From Proteiniphilum sp. (lineage in GTDB: Bacteria; Bacteroidota; Bacteroidia; Bacteroidales; Dysgonomonadaceae), in contig WOYT01000028.1 in the NCBI GenBank assembly GCA_011620695.1, forward strand, positions 1-36,919: a stretch of 36,919 nucleotides of DNA, read 5' to 3'. A model generated the notes under the pieces. That model was not told the origin of the DNA. It was given only the letters and a program-made list of their open reading frames with translations, and did not search any database. Positions 8,866 to 16,756 of the stretch are shown one piece after another. Position 1 is the first letter of the stretch. Every line of letters starts with the position of its first letter. Both the position numbers and the translations under genes were made by a program.

Positions 8866-10788
8866 ATGCAACCGGAATTGTTTCGCCAGATACTTCGCGA
8901 TTACTGGGGGTATGACTCCTTTCGCACCCTCCAGCAGGAGATCATTGAGTCGGTTTGGGAAGGGAAGGATACACTGGGGTTGATGCCCACCGGTGGTGGC
9001 AAGTCGCTCACCTTTCAGGTGCCGGTGATGGCAATGAAAGGGATCTGTCTGGTGGTCACCCCGCTCGTTGCGCTGATGAAAGATCAGGTGGACAACCTGA
9101 AGGAACGGGGTATCAAGGCTGCAGCGGTTTACTCCGGCATGTCGCGCGATGAGATCATCACCACGCTGGAGAATTGCATATTTGGCGGTTACAAGTTTCT
9201 CTACGTCTCTCCCGAGCGGCTCTCCTCCGATATCTTCATCACCAAGTTGCAGGCCATGGATGTATGTCTGCTGGTGGTCGATGAGTCGCACTGCATCTCG
9301 CAGTGGGGCTATGACTTCCGTCCCTCCTACCTTAAAATATCGGATATACGCCGGCAACTGGAGGGGGTGCCTGTGCTGGCACTGACTGCCACTGCCACAC
9401 CTGAGGTGGTGGATGACATCCAGGAGCGGCTGCTCTTCAAAGAGAAAAATGTTTTCCGTACCAGTTTTCTGCGTGAGAACCTGTCGTATGTGGTGCGTAC
9501 CGTTGACAACAAGATTGCCGAGCTTGCCCATATCCTGCGTACGGTGCCCGGCAGCAGCATCGTCTATGTGCGTAGCCGGCAGCAGACAAAAGAGATCGCT
9601 CAGGCCCTGCAGAAAACGGGCATTGTGGCCGATTTCTTTCATGCCGGACTCTCTCATGAGGTGAAGATACTGAAACAGAACAGATGGAAGAGCGGTGACT
9701 GTCGCGTAATTGTTTCCACCAACGCTTTCGGTATGGGTATTGACAAGGCAGACGTGCGGACAGTGGTGCACATGGATCTGCCTAACTCCCCCGAGGAGTA
9801 CTTTCAGGAGGCTGGGCGTGCAGGTCGCGATGGCGAGCGCTCCTACGCTGTGATCCTCTACACGAAAAGCGACAGTGCCAAGCTGCGGAAGCGGATTACG
9901 GATGCTTTTCCCACGAGAGATTTTATTGTCCGGGTTTACGAGGCACTGGGCAACTACTACCAGGTGGCGGTGGGTGCCGGCTTCGGCAATGCATACGATT
10001 TCAGTCTGCATGAGTTCTGCATCCCTTTCAGATTCCCTTTCCTGCAGGCACACCATGCACTCAAGATCCTGGAGCTGGCCGGATACATCGAATACACGGA
10101 GGAGATCGATCTGCGTTCACGCGTTCGTTTCCTGATTTACCGCGATGAGATGTATTCACTGCAACTCGACCGGGAGATGGATGAACTGTTGCATACCCTC
10201 CTGCGCAACTATACCGGTCTCTTTTCTGATGATGTCTATATCGATGAATCGCTGCTGGCTGCCCGTACGGGTAAAAGCAGGAAAGAGGTGTGCGAGATGC
10301 TGATCGCGCTTTCCCGCATGCGTTACATTCGTTATATTCCTCAAAAAAGGACTCCTTTTGTTGTGTTCACCACCTCGCGCGAGGATACACAATTTGTATC
10401 GATTCCCCGCACGGTATATGAGGAGCGGAAAAAACGGTTCGAGAAACGGATCAACGCGATGATCGAATATGTGGAACAGAGGGAGGTGTGTCGCAGCAGG
10501 ATGCTGCTGATCTATTTTGGGGAGAGCGATTCAAAAGATTGTGGTCAGTGTGATGTCTGCCGCAGAAAAAATGAATCGGGTGTCACTAATTATCTCTACA
10601 GGATGTTACGGGATAAGATCCTTGCCGTGCTGAAAACGGAGCCATCGCGAAGACTGAACAGTCTGGTGGAGTTGGTGGCCGACCGGGATGGAAGTCCCGA
10701 GCAGGTGATCCGGGTGATCCGTTTCATGGTTGACGCGGGAGAGCTCTCGCTGAAAGATGACCGGATTTCTCTTGCTCCTGAAGCCTAG
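8866..10788 (+). CDS. recQ: ATP-dependent DNA helicase RecQ family
   Basis: 640 residues. 3'-5' helicase that unwinds DNA for resection and fork repair. It carries GLMPTGGGKSLTFQVP (Walker A), VVDESHCISQWGYDFRPSYL (motif II plus aromatic-rich loop; DESH instead of the usual DEAH), ALTATATP (motif III), STNAFGMGIDKADVR, and QEAGRAGRDG (motif VI). The zinc-binding region ends in CGQCDVC, followed by a winged-helix-like tail. I see no clear HRDC domain, so this looks like a shorter RecQ form. ATG 8866 is preferred to the TTG at 8860. Second gene of the recJ-recQ pair. Confidence 0.93.
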   Translation: MQPELFRQILRDYWGYDSFRTLQQEIIESVWEGKDTLGLMPTGGGKSLTFQVPVMAMKGICLVVTPLVALMKDQVDNLKERGIKAAAVYSGMSRDEIITTLENCIFGGYKFLYVSPERLSSDIFITKLQAMDVCLLVVDESHCISQWGYDFRPSYLKISDIRRQLEGVPVLALTATATPEVVDDIQERLLFKEKNVFRTSFLRENLSYVVRTVDNKIAELAHILRTVPGSSIVYVRSRQQTKEIAQALQKTGIVADFFHAGLSHEVKILKQNRWKSGDCRVIVSTNAFGMGIDKADVRTVVHMDLPNSPEEYFQEAGRAGRDGERSYAVILYTKSDSAKLRKRITDAFPTRDFIVRVYEALGNYYQVAVGAGFGNAYDFSLHEFCIPFRFPFLQAHHALKILELAGYIEYTEEIDLRSRVRFLIYRDEMYSLQLDREMDELLHTLLRNYTGLFSDDVYIDESLLAARTGKSRKEVCEMLIALSRMRYIRYIPQKRTPFVVFTTSREDTQFVSIPRTVYEERKKRFEKRINAMIEYVEQREVCRSRMLLIYFGESDSKDCGQCDVCRRKNESGVTNYLYRMLRDKILAVLKTEPSRRLNSLVELVADRDGSPEQVIRVIRFMVDAGELSLKDDRISLAPEA

Positions 10789-10818
10789 ATTCCTGCTCCA
10801 TTTAACGGCGAGTGTCAC

Positions 10819-10851
10819 AAAAAACACCCACATTGTTTCCAATAGGGGTGT
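10819..10851 (-). terminator. Rho-independent terminator of the tRNA-Arg gene
   Basis: On the minus strand, ACACCC pairs with GGGTGT, an inner ATTG/CAAT stem closes on a GAAA tetraloop, and a run of six T follows. It begins a few bases after the tRNA 3' end. Confidence 0.85.
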
Positions 10852-10859
10852 GTTGAGTG

Positions 10860-10933
10860 TGACTCCGACAGGATTCAAACCTGTAACCTTCTGATCCGTA
10901 GTCAGATGCTCTATTCAGTTAAGCTACGGAGCC
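10860..10933 (-). tRNA. tRNA-Arg (anticodon ACG)
   Basis: The minus strand folds into a 74-base cloverleaf. The acceptor GGCTCCG pairs with CGGAGTC (one G-T pair). The D arm is GCTT/GAGC. The anticodon stem TCTGA/TCAGA encloses the loop CTACGGA, giving anticodon ACG, which reads CGN arginine codons after A34 deamination. The T arm is ACAGG/CCTGT with loop TTTGAAT. The discriminator is A. CCA is not encoded, so it must be added after transcription. Confidence 0.93.
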
Positions 10934-10947
10934 CTGTTTCGTGGGTG

Positions 10948-10978
10948 CAAAGTTACACTATTTTTGGAAACTGACAAA
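10948..10978 (-). promoter_or_regulatory. Promoter of tRNA-Arg
   Basis: Minus-strand TTTG (10978-10975), 19 bases, then TAACTTTG (10955-10948). A full match to the Bacteroidetes consensus, placing the transcript start a few bases before the tRNA. Confidence 0.8.
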
Positions 10979-11117
10979 AAGTGGGCAGATATTTTTCACA
11001 GTCGTTTCGTGCTGCTACTCTCGCCTTGAGGGAAGAGCGCCGAGAGGGTAGCCCGCAAGCCGCTTCTCCGGGGTTGTGTGAAATTCATTCCGGTCGCAAG
11101 AAAAAGGCGGCAAATTC
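10979..11117. other. Intergenic block with an unexplained hairpin
   Basis: Between the divergent tRNA-Arg and rplM promoters lies about 140 bases without an ORF. It contains an imperfect inverted repeat, GCTACTCTC (11014-11022) and GAGGGTAGC (11044-11052; one G-T pair), and a short run richer in G and C than the surrounding spacer. There is no T-run after it, so it is not a standard terminator. I cannot assign a role. Confidence 0.35.
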
Positions 11118-11148
11118 TTTGTTAATAAACTGAATTATTGTAACTTTG
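11118..11148 (+). promoter_or_regulatory. Promoter of the rplM-rpsI-rpsB-tsf operon
   Basis: TTTG (11118-11121), 19 bases, TAACTTTG (11141-11148), followed by CAGTCC. A full consensus match. It implies a 5' leader of about 135 bases before the rplM start, long enough for regulation by a ribosomal protein, though I see no leader structure I can name. Confidence 0.8.
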
Positions 11149-11290
11149 CAGTCCGATTATTAGTTTTTATCAATTAAAAGTTTGATTTATAGCTTTTTAT
11201 TTGCCTATTTATGTCCCTTAGCAAGACAAAAATTCGGAGCAGGATAAGTCAACTTCACATTTATTTACTAATTAATAAAATAACAAGACA

Positions 11291-11746
11291 GTGGACACAC
11301 TAAGTTATAAAACGATTTCTGTCAACAAGGAAACCGCACAGAAAGAATGGGTTGAGATTGATGCTGCCGGACAGCCCCTGGGTCGTCTTTGTTCAAAGGT
11401 AGCCAAGCTGCTGAGAGGAAAATACAAAGCCAGCTTCACGCCGCACGTTGATTGCGGGGATAACGTGATCATCCTGAATGCTGATAAGGTGAAACTATCG
11501 GGCAACAAGTGGAACGACCGGATCTATTATCGTTATTCCGGATATCCCGGAGGTCAACGTGAGTACACCCCCGCCGATCTGATGGCCAAGAGCCCGGAGA
11601 GGTTGTTCCGTAAGGTGGTGAAAGGGATGTTACCGAAGAACAAGCTGGGTGATGCCATCCTGTTGAACATGCATGTTTATGCCGGCACCGAGCATCCGCA
11701 CCAGGCACAGAAGCCCAAAAAACTGGATATTAATTCGCTAAAATAA
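11291..11746 (+). CDS. rplM: 50S ribosomal protein L13
   Basis: 151 residues starting at a GTG codon (MDTLSYKT...), the usual Bacteroidales N-terminus. Core motifs are EWVEIDAAGQPLGRLCSKVAKLLRGK, NADKVKLSGNKW and YYRYSGYPGG, with LRGMLPKNKLG-like KGMLPKNKLGDA near the C-terminus. L13 is an early assembly protein of the large subunit. It is the first gene of the operon and lies 5 bases before rpsI. No Shine-Dalgarno sequence precedes the start, normal for this phylum. Confidence 0.97.
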   Translation: MDTLSYKTISVNKETAQKEWVEIDAAGQPLGRLCSKVAKLLRGKYKASFTPHVDCGDNVIILNADKVKLSGNKWNDRIYYRYSGYPGGQREYTPADLMAKSPERLFRKVVKGMLPKNKLGDAILLNMHVYAGTEHPHQAQKPKKLDINSLK

Positions 11747-11751
11747 CAGAG

Positions 11752-12138
11752 ATGGAAGTAGTAAATGCAATAGGAAGACGCAAAGCAGCGGTAGCCCGCG
11801 TATATCTGACCGAGGGCAGCGGCAAAATTGTGATCAATAAACGCGATCTGGAAAATTATTTCCCCTCTTCTATCCTTCAGTTCGTGGTGAAGCAGCCATT
11901 GAACAAGCTCAATGTGTTGGAAAAATATGATATCCGTATCAACCTCAACGGTGGAGGTTACAAGGGACAGTCGGAAGCAGCCCGTCTGGGTATTGCCCGC
12001 GCCCTGGTAAAGATCAACCCGGAGGACAAGCCCGCGCTGAGAGCCGAAGGATTCATGACCCGTGATCCGCGCGTTGTGGAACGCAAGAAGCCGGGACAGC
12101 CCAAGGCAAGAAAGAGGTTCCAGTTCTCCAAACGTTAA
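11752..12138 (+). CDS. rpsI: 30S ribosomal protein S9
   Basis: 128 residues. S9 contacts tRNA in the P site through its basic C-terminal tail, here RKKPGQPKARKRFQFSKR, ending in the conserved KR. The N-terminus NAIGRRKAAVARVYL and central GGGYKGQSEAARLGIARAL are family signatures. The gene starts 5 bases after rplM ends. A 199-base spacer separates it from rpsB. Confidence 0.97.
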   Translation: MEVVNAIGRRKAAVARVYLTEGSGKIVINKRDLENYFPSSILQFVVKQPLNKLNVLEKYDIRINLNGGGYKGQSEAARLGIARALVKINPEDKPALRAEGFMTRDPRVVERKKPGQPKARKRFQFSKR

Positions 12139-12337
12139 ACTTTTTGGAATCGGCCGTTCAGTCGCCCCGTGTGGCTGAACAGCCCGATTACACCGATAAA
12201 GTTGCCTGACTGGCACCAACGTTTAGTATCTAAACTGCAAGGACATTTTCCCTGCCCATGGCTAAGCCTACTAGGATTATTTACCTTGCGGTTCGGTTTA
12301 GAAAAAGAAAGTAAACGAATCATTCAACTAACAAAAC
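12139..12337 (+). other. Structured spacer between rpsI and rpsB
   Basis: The spacer is much longer than the other gaps in this operon (5 and 29 bases). It can form two hairpins: GTTCAG/CTGAAC (12156-12161 with 12175-12180), extended by GGC/GCC, and GTTTAG-TAT-CTAAAC (12221-12235). Neither is followed by a T-run. It may be a leader that controls rpsB-tsf or an RNA processing site. A weak -7-like TACCTTGC is present near 12283. No convincing ORF is visible in it. Confidence 0.45.
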
Positions 12338-13195
12338 ATGGCAAAATTAGAATTTGACCAACTTCTGGAAGCCGGAGCCCACTTCGGTCACCTCAAAAGA
12401 AAATGGAATCCCGCGATGGCTCCCTACATTTTTATGGAGCGCAACGGGATTCACATCATCGATCTTTACAAGACGATCGCCAAAGCCGAAGAGGCTGCTG
12501 CTGCACTGAAACAGATTGCCAAGTCGGGGAAAAAGATCCTTTTCGTAGCCACCAAGAAACAGGCCAAGCCGGTAATCGAAGAGAAAGCACAAAGTGTGAA
12601 TATGCCCTACGTGATTGAACGCTGGCCCGGCGGCATGTTGACCAACTTCCCCACCATTCGCAAGGCGGTGAAGAAGATGAGCAACATCGATAAGATGATC
12701 AAAGATGGTACTTTCGACACGCTCTCCAAGCGCGAGAAGCTACAAGTAACCCGTCAGCGTGCCAAGCTGGAGAAGAACCTCGGCTCCATCCAGGATCTGA
12801 CCCGTCTTCCCTCCGCCATCTTCGTGGTGGATGTGATGAAAGAGCAGATTGCCGTTAAGGAGGCCGAGAAGCTCGGCATCCCGGTTTTTGGTATCGTCGA
12901 TACCAATTCCGATCCCTCTAACATCGACTTCGTGATTCCCGCCAACGATGATGCATCCAAGGCCATCGACCTGATCATGGATTACATCTGCAGTGAGATC
13001 AAGCAAGGTCTCGAAGAGCGTAAGGTGGAGAAGGCTGATGCTGCCGCTGCCGAAGAGCAGGATGATGAAGCCCCGCAGCGTCGTGAACGCAAGTCGAAGG
13101 CTGCAAAGAGAGAGCGGGTGAAGAAAGAGGATACCGAAGCGATGAAAGCGGCTGTGGTAAGCAAGTATGCCAAAGATGCCGAGGTGGACGAATAA
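12338..13195 (+). CDS. rpsB: 30S ribosomal protein S2
   Basis: 285 residues. Core S2 sequence runs from LLEAGAHFGHLKRKWNP, through ERWPGGMLTNF and PSAIFVVDV, to VIPANDDASKAIDLI. The family is usually about 230-250 residues; here a C-terminal extension of roughly 50 residues (from about residue 225) is rich in Lys, Arg, Glu and Ala. Such tails are common in Bacteroidetes S2 and are probably disordered and solvent- or RNA-facing. tsf follows after 29 bases, the near-universal rpsB-tsf pair. Confidence 0.97.
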   Translation: MAKLEFDQLLEAGAHFGHLKRKWNPAMAPYIFMERNGIHIIDLYKTIAKAEEAAAALKQIAKSGKKILFVATKKQAKPVIEEKAQSVNMPYVIERWPGGMLTNFPTIRKAVKKMSNIDKMIKDGTFDTLSKREKLQVTRQRAKLEKNLGSIQDLTRLPSAIFVVDVMKEQIAVKEAEKLGIPVFGIVDTNSDPSNIDFVIPANDDASKAIDLIMDYICSEIKQGLEERKVEKADAAAAEEQDDEAPQRRERKSKAAKRERVKKEDTEAMKAAVVSKYAKDAEVDE

Positions 13196-13224
13196 TCAAA
13201 ACAACAAAAACGACAGATAAGAAT

Positions 13225-14046
13225 ATGGCAGTAACAATGGCAGAGATCCAGCATTTACGCAAGATGACCGGTGCGGGAATGATGGATTGCAAGAATGCAC
13301 TGAACGAAGCAAACGGTGATTTCGACAAGGCAATGGAGATCATCCGCAAGAAAGGACAGGCGGTAGCCGCCAAGCGAGAGGACAGAGAGGCATCAGAGGG
13401 ATGCGTGCTGGCTGCGACCGATGGCAATTTCGCCGCAGTGGTGGCACTACAGTGCGAGACCGACTTCGTGGCGAAGAACGAGGAATTCATCGCTCTCACC
13501 CGTCAGATCCTCGATGCGGCAATTGCACACAAGCCAGAGACGCTCGATGAGCTGCTGGCAATAGAACTTCCCAAGGGTACCGTTTCACAGCTGATCACCG
13601 ACAAGATCGGGGCAACCGGTGAGAAGATGCAACTGGGATTCTATGAGCATCTCACAGCACCATATGTCACCTCATACATTCACATGGGGAACAAGCTGGC
13701 CACTATTGTAGGCTTTAATAAAGCTGTTGTTGACGAACAGGTGGCACGTGACATCGCCATGCAGGTGGCAGCCATGAACCCCATCGCCGTCACTCCGGAA
13801 GAAATTCCTGTGGAGGTGAAAGAGAAAGAGCTTGAGATTGCACGGGAAAAAGCCCGCGAGGCAGGTAAGCCCGGGAATCTCCTCGACCGGATTGCCGAGG
13901 GTGCCCTGCAGAAGTTTTATAAGGAGTCAACCCTGCTGCAGCAGGAGTATGTGAAAGATAGCAAGAAGACCATCGAGCAGTTCCTGAAAGAAAATGACAA
14001 GGATCTTTCAGTGACAAGCTTCAGGCGTGTCTCGCTGAATGTCTGA
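13225..14046 (+). CDS. tsf: Translation elongation factor Ts
   Basis: 273 residues. Nucleotide-exchange factor for EF-Tu. The N-terminal UBA-like domain contains LRKMTGAGMMDCKNALNEA, then the core CETDFVAKNEEF that contacts EF-Tu, with the dimerisation/coiled region following. M1-A-V-T-M5: either methionine could be used, and the first is kept. It is the last gene of the operon, closed by a strong terminator about 30 bases downstream. Confidence 0.97.
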   Translation: MAVTMAEIQHLRKMTGAGMMDCKNALNEANGDFDKAMEIIRKKGQAVAAKREDREASEGCVLAATDGNFAAVVALQCETDFVAKNEEFIALTRQILDAAIAHKPETLDELLAIELPKGTVSQLITDKIGATGEKMQLGFYEHLTAPYVTSYIHMGNKLATIVGFNKAVVDEQVARDIAMQVAAMNPIAVTPEEIPVEVKEKELEIAREKAREAGKPGNLLDRIAEGALQKFYKESTLLQQEYVKDSKKTIEQFLKENDKDLSVTSFRRVSLNV

Positions 14047-14078
14047 TCTCATGTGATGAGAGATAAATAATGTATAAG

Positions 14079-14110
14079 CGCTTCGGAGAATCATCTTCGG
14101 AGCGTTTTTT
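14079..14110 (+). terminator. Terminator of the rplM-tsf operon
   Basis: A 10-bp stem CGCTTCGGAG/CTTCGGAGCG (two G-T pairs) with loop AATCAT is followed by six T. It ends the ribosomal operon before the convergent phosphopantetheinyl transferase gene. Confidence 0.88.
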
Positions 14111-14138
14111 ATTTTGTTGTGGCCCCCCTGTTGGGCAG

Positions 14139-14768
14139 TTACCCGGTGGTCCAGGTGAGGACATAGCGGGGATGTACCTCATAATAGATGGTGTAGGTGC
14201 CGGCCTTCCTGGAGCGCGTTTCGGTGGCCTGCATCACCCCTTTGTCTCCCGGAGTAAACGGGGCGATCTGCAGATGTTCCCTGAAGTCGATTCCCTGTAG
14301 ACCAATCAGCTTGAAGAGACTCTCTTTGGCGGACCAGTGGAGCAGTTGGTGAACTGTTTTTTGTTTCGGGTCGATGTATTCGTTCGGGGCGATGAACTTA
14401 TCGGCGATGCGTGAAACCCGCTCCGAACGGATCTCAACATCGATTCCCACGGGTGCCCACTCATGCAGCAACATCGCGGCAACATCGCGTGTGTGTGAGA
14501 TGCTGATCCGTTGACCCCCATCCTCCAGATAGGGGCTTCCATCCTCCCGGTTGTGGATGATCTTCTCCTCCCCCAGCAGCTGAAAAAGCATCAATCGTGT
14601 CGCGAGCCATTCAATGCAGCGCCTTTCGGAGCGGATATGCTCCAGGTAGCGGTGTGCTTCGCTGCGCAGTCTTTCCGGGAATTGAGACAGCAGCTCATCG
14701 CGCGACTCAGTCATTTCCCACACGCCCAGCAGTGCTCCTGACTGCAATTGTTCTTTTCTAATCAGCAT
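14139..14768 (-). CDS. 4'-phosphopantetheinyl transferase superfamily protein
   Basis: 209 residues. Transfers the phosphopantetheine arm of CoA to a conserved serine of acyl or peptidyl carrier proteins. Superfamily motifs are ISISHTRDVAAMLL, VGIDVEIRSERV (metal-binding Asp-x-Glu) and WSAKESLFKLIG (the WxxKE(A/S)xxK signature). The length is Sfp/EntD-like rather than AcpS-like. It is the last gene of a minus-strand run after gldE (gap 34 bases). No polyketide or peptide synthetase is in the window, so the partner carrier protein is unknown; fatty-acid ACP is possible. Confidence 0.87.
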   Translation of the reverse strand: MLIRKEQLQSGALLGVWEMTESRDELLSQFPERLRSEAHRYLEHIRSERRCIEWLATRLMLFQLLGEEKIIHNREDGSPYLEDGGQRISISHTRDVAAMLLHEWAPVGIDVEIRSERVSRIADKFIAPNEYIDPKQKTVHQLLHWSAKESLFKLIGLQGIDFREHLQIAPFTPGDKGVMQATETRSRKAGTYTIYYEVHPRYVLTWTTG

Positions 14769-14802
14769 ATCCGCTCAATGTTGGGTGATCTCTATCCTCA
14801 GG

Positions 14803-16131
14803 TTATGCATTTTTCACCATCCCGGGAGGAATGTAACGTACCTTGGTGATTCTTTTCTTGCTCACCTCTTCTGCAACAAAGAGATGGTTGTGGTATGTGA
14901 AGCTCTCTTTCCGCTTGGGAAAATCACCCTTCAGTTCCAACAGAAGACCTGCAAGCGTGTCGGCCTCCTCCTGCATCATCTCAAAATCTTTCTCCGGCAG
15001 TGAGGTGATCCGGATAAACTCCTCCAATGGGGTTTTTCCCTCAAAGAGATAGGAGCCGTCGGGAGCCATGGTGTAAAATGGCTGTTCTTCATCATATTCA
15101 TCGCTGATATCCCCCACGATCTCTTCCAGGATATCCTCCATGGTAACCAGCCCGGCGGTGCCACCATACTCGTCCACCACGATGGCCATGTGATTCTTGT
15201 GGGCACGAAACTCCTCCAGTAGGTCGTCAATACGCTTGGTGGCCGGCACGAAATAGGCCGGACGAATCAGCGATTGCCACTTGAAGTTGCCTGTCTTGCT
15301 GAGATGGGGCAACAGGTCTTTCACGTAGAGTATTCCTTTGATGGTGTCGGGGTTCTCCTCATATACCGGGATACGTGAGAAACCGGCATCTACGATGAAG
15401 CGGATCACCTCCCGGAAAGGGGTCTCTATCGCCAGTGCCACCATGTTGGAGCGTGAGACCAGGATGTCTCCCACCATCTTGTCGCGGAAGCGAATGATTC
15501 CTTCCAGCAGCTCTTTTTCCTGTTCACCCCGCGACCTGTCCGATGTGATCCCAAGCGCCTTTGAGAGCTCATCGACCGAAATATCATGTCTGTTCTGTCC
15601 CCGCGATGGATTGAGGGAAATCCCTGCTCTCATCAGGAGAGCCGAAAGTGGGGCCATGATCCTGTCAACCCATCCGATGAGGGGTGCATGCTTTGTTGCA
15701 AAACGAAGGGGGTCGTGTGCTGTTGCGGTTTTGGGCAAGAAATAGATGAAAAGGAGAAGCACAACAAAAGCGATGGCTGATCGCAGGAGGAGCATTCCTC
15801 CGGTGCCAACCGCTAAAAAAGCAGCATTCAGGGGCATGCCGAAGATCATCAGGACGATGATGATGTTGAGCAGATGATTGGCCAGGGTGATAGAAGTGAG
15901 TACCTGTTCCATTCTGTCAAGCAGCTTTGACAGGCGTATCTTGGCCGGCTGTTGGGAAGTGTGTAGCTCCTGGGTATCCTCTGGGCTGATTCGTTGAAAG
16001 GTGCTCTCGAAAGCCGAAATGAGCGCATTGAAAAGGATGAGGAGAAGCAGTATCGGATATACAATCAGGTTGGCTGCCGCCGGATTGACCGACAGCAGGA
16101 GAAGGGGTTGCGATAAAGGGTCAGGGTCCAA
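14803..16131 (-). CDS. gldE: GldE-like membrane protein with DUF21 and CBS domains
   Basis: 442 residues. The N-terminal DUF21-type part has about four membrane segments (LIVYPILLLLILFNALISAF, then LLNIIIVLMIFGMPLNAAFL and the LLLRSAIAFVVLLLFIYFLP stretch). It is followed by paired CBS domains (VSRSNMVALAIETPFREV to AIVVDEYGGTAGLVTMEDIL) and a C-terminal CorC/HlyC domain. This is the gliding-motility-associated GldE family, related to CorC transporters. The start is a TTG giving MDPDPL; no in-frame ATG fits better. It lies downstream of ssb. Many non-gliding Bacteroidales keep the gene, so its presence does not prove gliding; metal efflux is another possible role. Confidence 0.85.
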   Translation of the reverse strand: MDPDPLSQPLLLLSVNPAAANLIVYPILLLLILFNALISAFESTFQRISPEDTQELHTSQQPAKIRLSKLLDRMEQVLTSITLANHLLNIIIVLMIFGMPLNAAFLAVGTGGMLLLRSAIAFVVLLLFIYFLPKTATAHDPLRFATKHAPLIGWVDRIMAPLSALLMRAGISLNPSRGQNRHDISVDELSKALGITSDRSRGEQEKELLEGIIRFRDKMVGDILVSRSNMVALAIETPFREVIRFIVDAGFSRIPVYEENPDTIKGILYVKDLLPHLSKTGNFKWQSLIRPAYFVPATKRIDDLLEEFRAHKNHMAIVVDEYGGTAGLVTMEDILEEIVGDISDEYDEEQPFYTMAPDGSYLFEGKTPLEEFIRITSLPEKDFEMMQEEADTLAGLLLELKGDFPKRKESFTYHNHLFVAEEVSKKRITKVRYIPPGMVKNA

Positions 16132-16227
16132 TTGACGATGGTTTTGATGTACGAGGAGAATGTTTCCACCTTTTTTAGTGTGTGTGACTACAGCGAAAAC
16201 ACTCTCCTGCTAAATTACGATCTTTCA

Positions 16228-16671
16228 TTAAAACGGCAAATCATCTTCTTCCAACGGAGTGTCTGGGTTGTCAGGTGTTTCAGCATGCTCCTGCATGTCA
16301 CGTCCGTTACCGCCGTTTTCTCTTGTCTGTTCATCCGATTTGCGGCTCAGAAGCTCCAGACTGTCTGCCACCACTTCGGTGATGTACCGTTTGACGCCGT
16401 TCTGATCGTCATAGGATCGTGAACGGATCTTTCCCTCCACATAGACCAGGGTGCCCTTCTTTACGAATCTTTCCGCAATCTGGGCCAATCCTCTCCAGCA
16501 AACAATGTTGTGCCATTCGGTTCGCTCGGGTACCTGCGTACCTCCTGAGGTGGTGTAGCCTCTTTCACTGGTTGCCAGTGTAAAGTTAGCCTTTGCCACA
16601 TCATTGTCAAAATACTTCATCTCGGGGTCTCGACCCACATTTCCAATCAGGATAACTTTGTTTACCGACAT
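16228..16671 (-). CDS. ssb: Single-stranded DNA-binding protein
   Basis: 147 residues. Binds single-stranded DNA in replication and repair. The OB-fold (about 1-110) has MSVNKVILIGNVGRDPEMKY, FTLATSERGY, EWHNIVCWRGLAQIAERFVKKG and VEGKIRSRSYDDQNG. A short acidic linker leads to the C-terminal tip EEDDLPF, the conserved docking tail for partner proteins. It has its own consensus promoter in the 85-base gap after mutY and lies upstream of gldE. Confidence 0.96.
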   Translation of the reverse strand: MSVNKVILIGNVGRDPEMKYFDNDVAKANFTLATSERGYTTSGGTQVPERTEWHNIVCWRGLAQIAERFVKKGTLVYVEGKIRSRSYDDQNGVKRYITEVVADSLELLSRKSDEQTRENGGNGRDMQEHAETPDNPDTPLEEDDLPF

Positions 16672-16715
16672 AACATTTTTTTTTAGAGTTAAAGAATAGG
16701 ATTACGCTAATCAGG

Positions 16716-16745
16716 CAAATTTACAGAAAATTTTGAAACCAGCAA
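16716..16745 (-). promoter_or_regulatory. Promoter of ssb
   Basis: Minus-strand TTG (16745-16743), 19 bases, TAAATTTG (16723-16716). A consensus match about 45 bases before the ssb ATG, so ssb-gldE can be expressed apart from mutY. Confidence 0.7.
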
Positions 16746-16756
16746 TCATAAAATGA

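Noticed and set aside
8242-10056. 604-residue minus-strand ORF opposite recJ and recQ
   Set aside because: It lies wholly antisense to two clearly recognised genes, spans their junction, and its translation shows no domain I recognise. It is a shadow of the codon bias of the true genes.
14070-14300. 76-residue plus-strand ORF after tsf
   Set aside because: It begins inside the tsf terminator region and runs antisense into the phosphopantetheinyl transferase gene.
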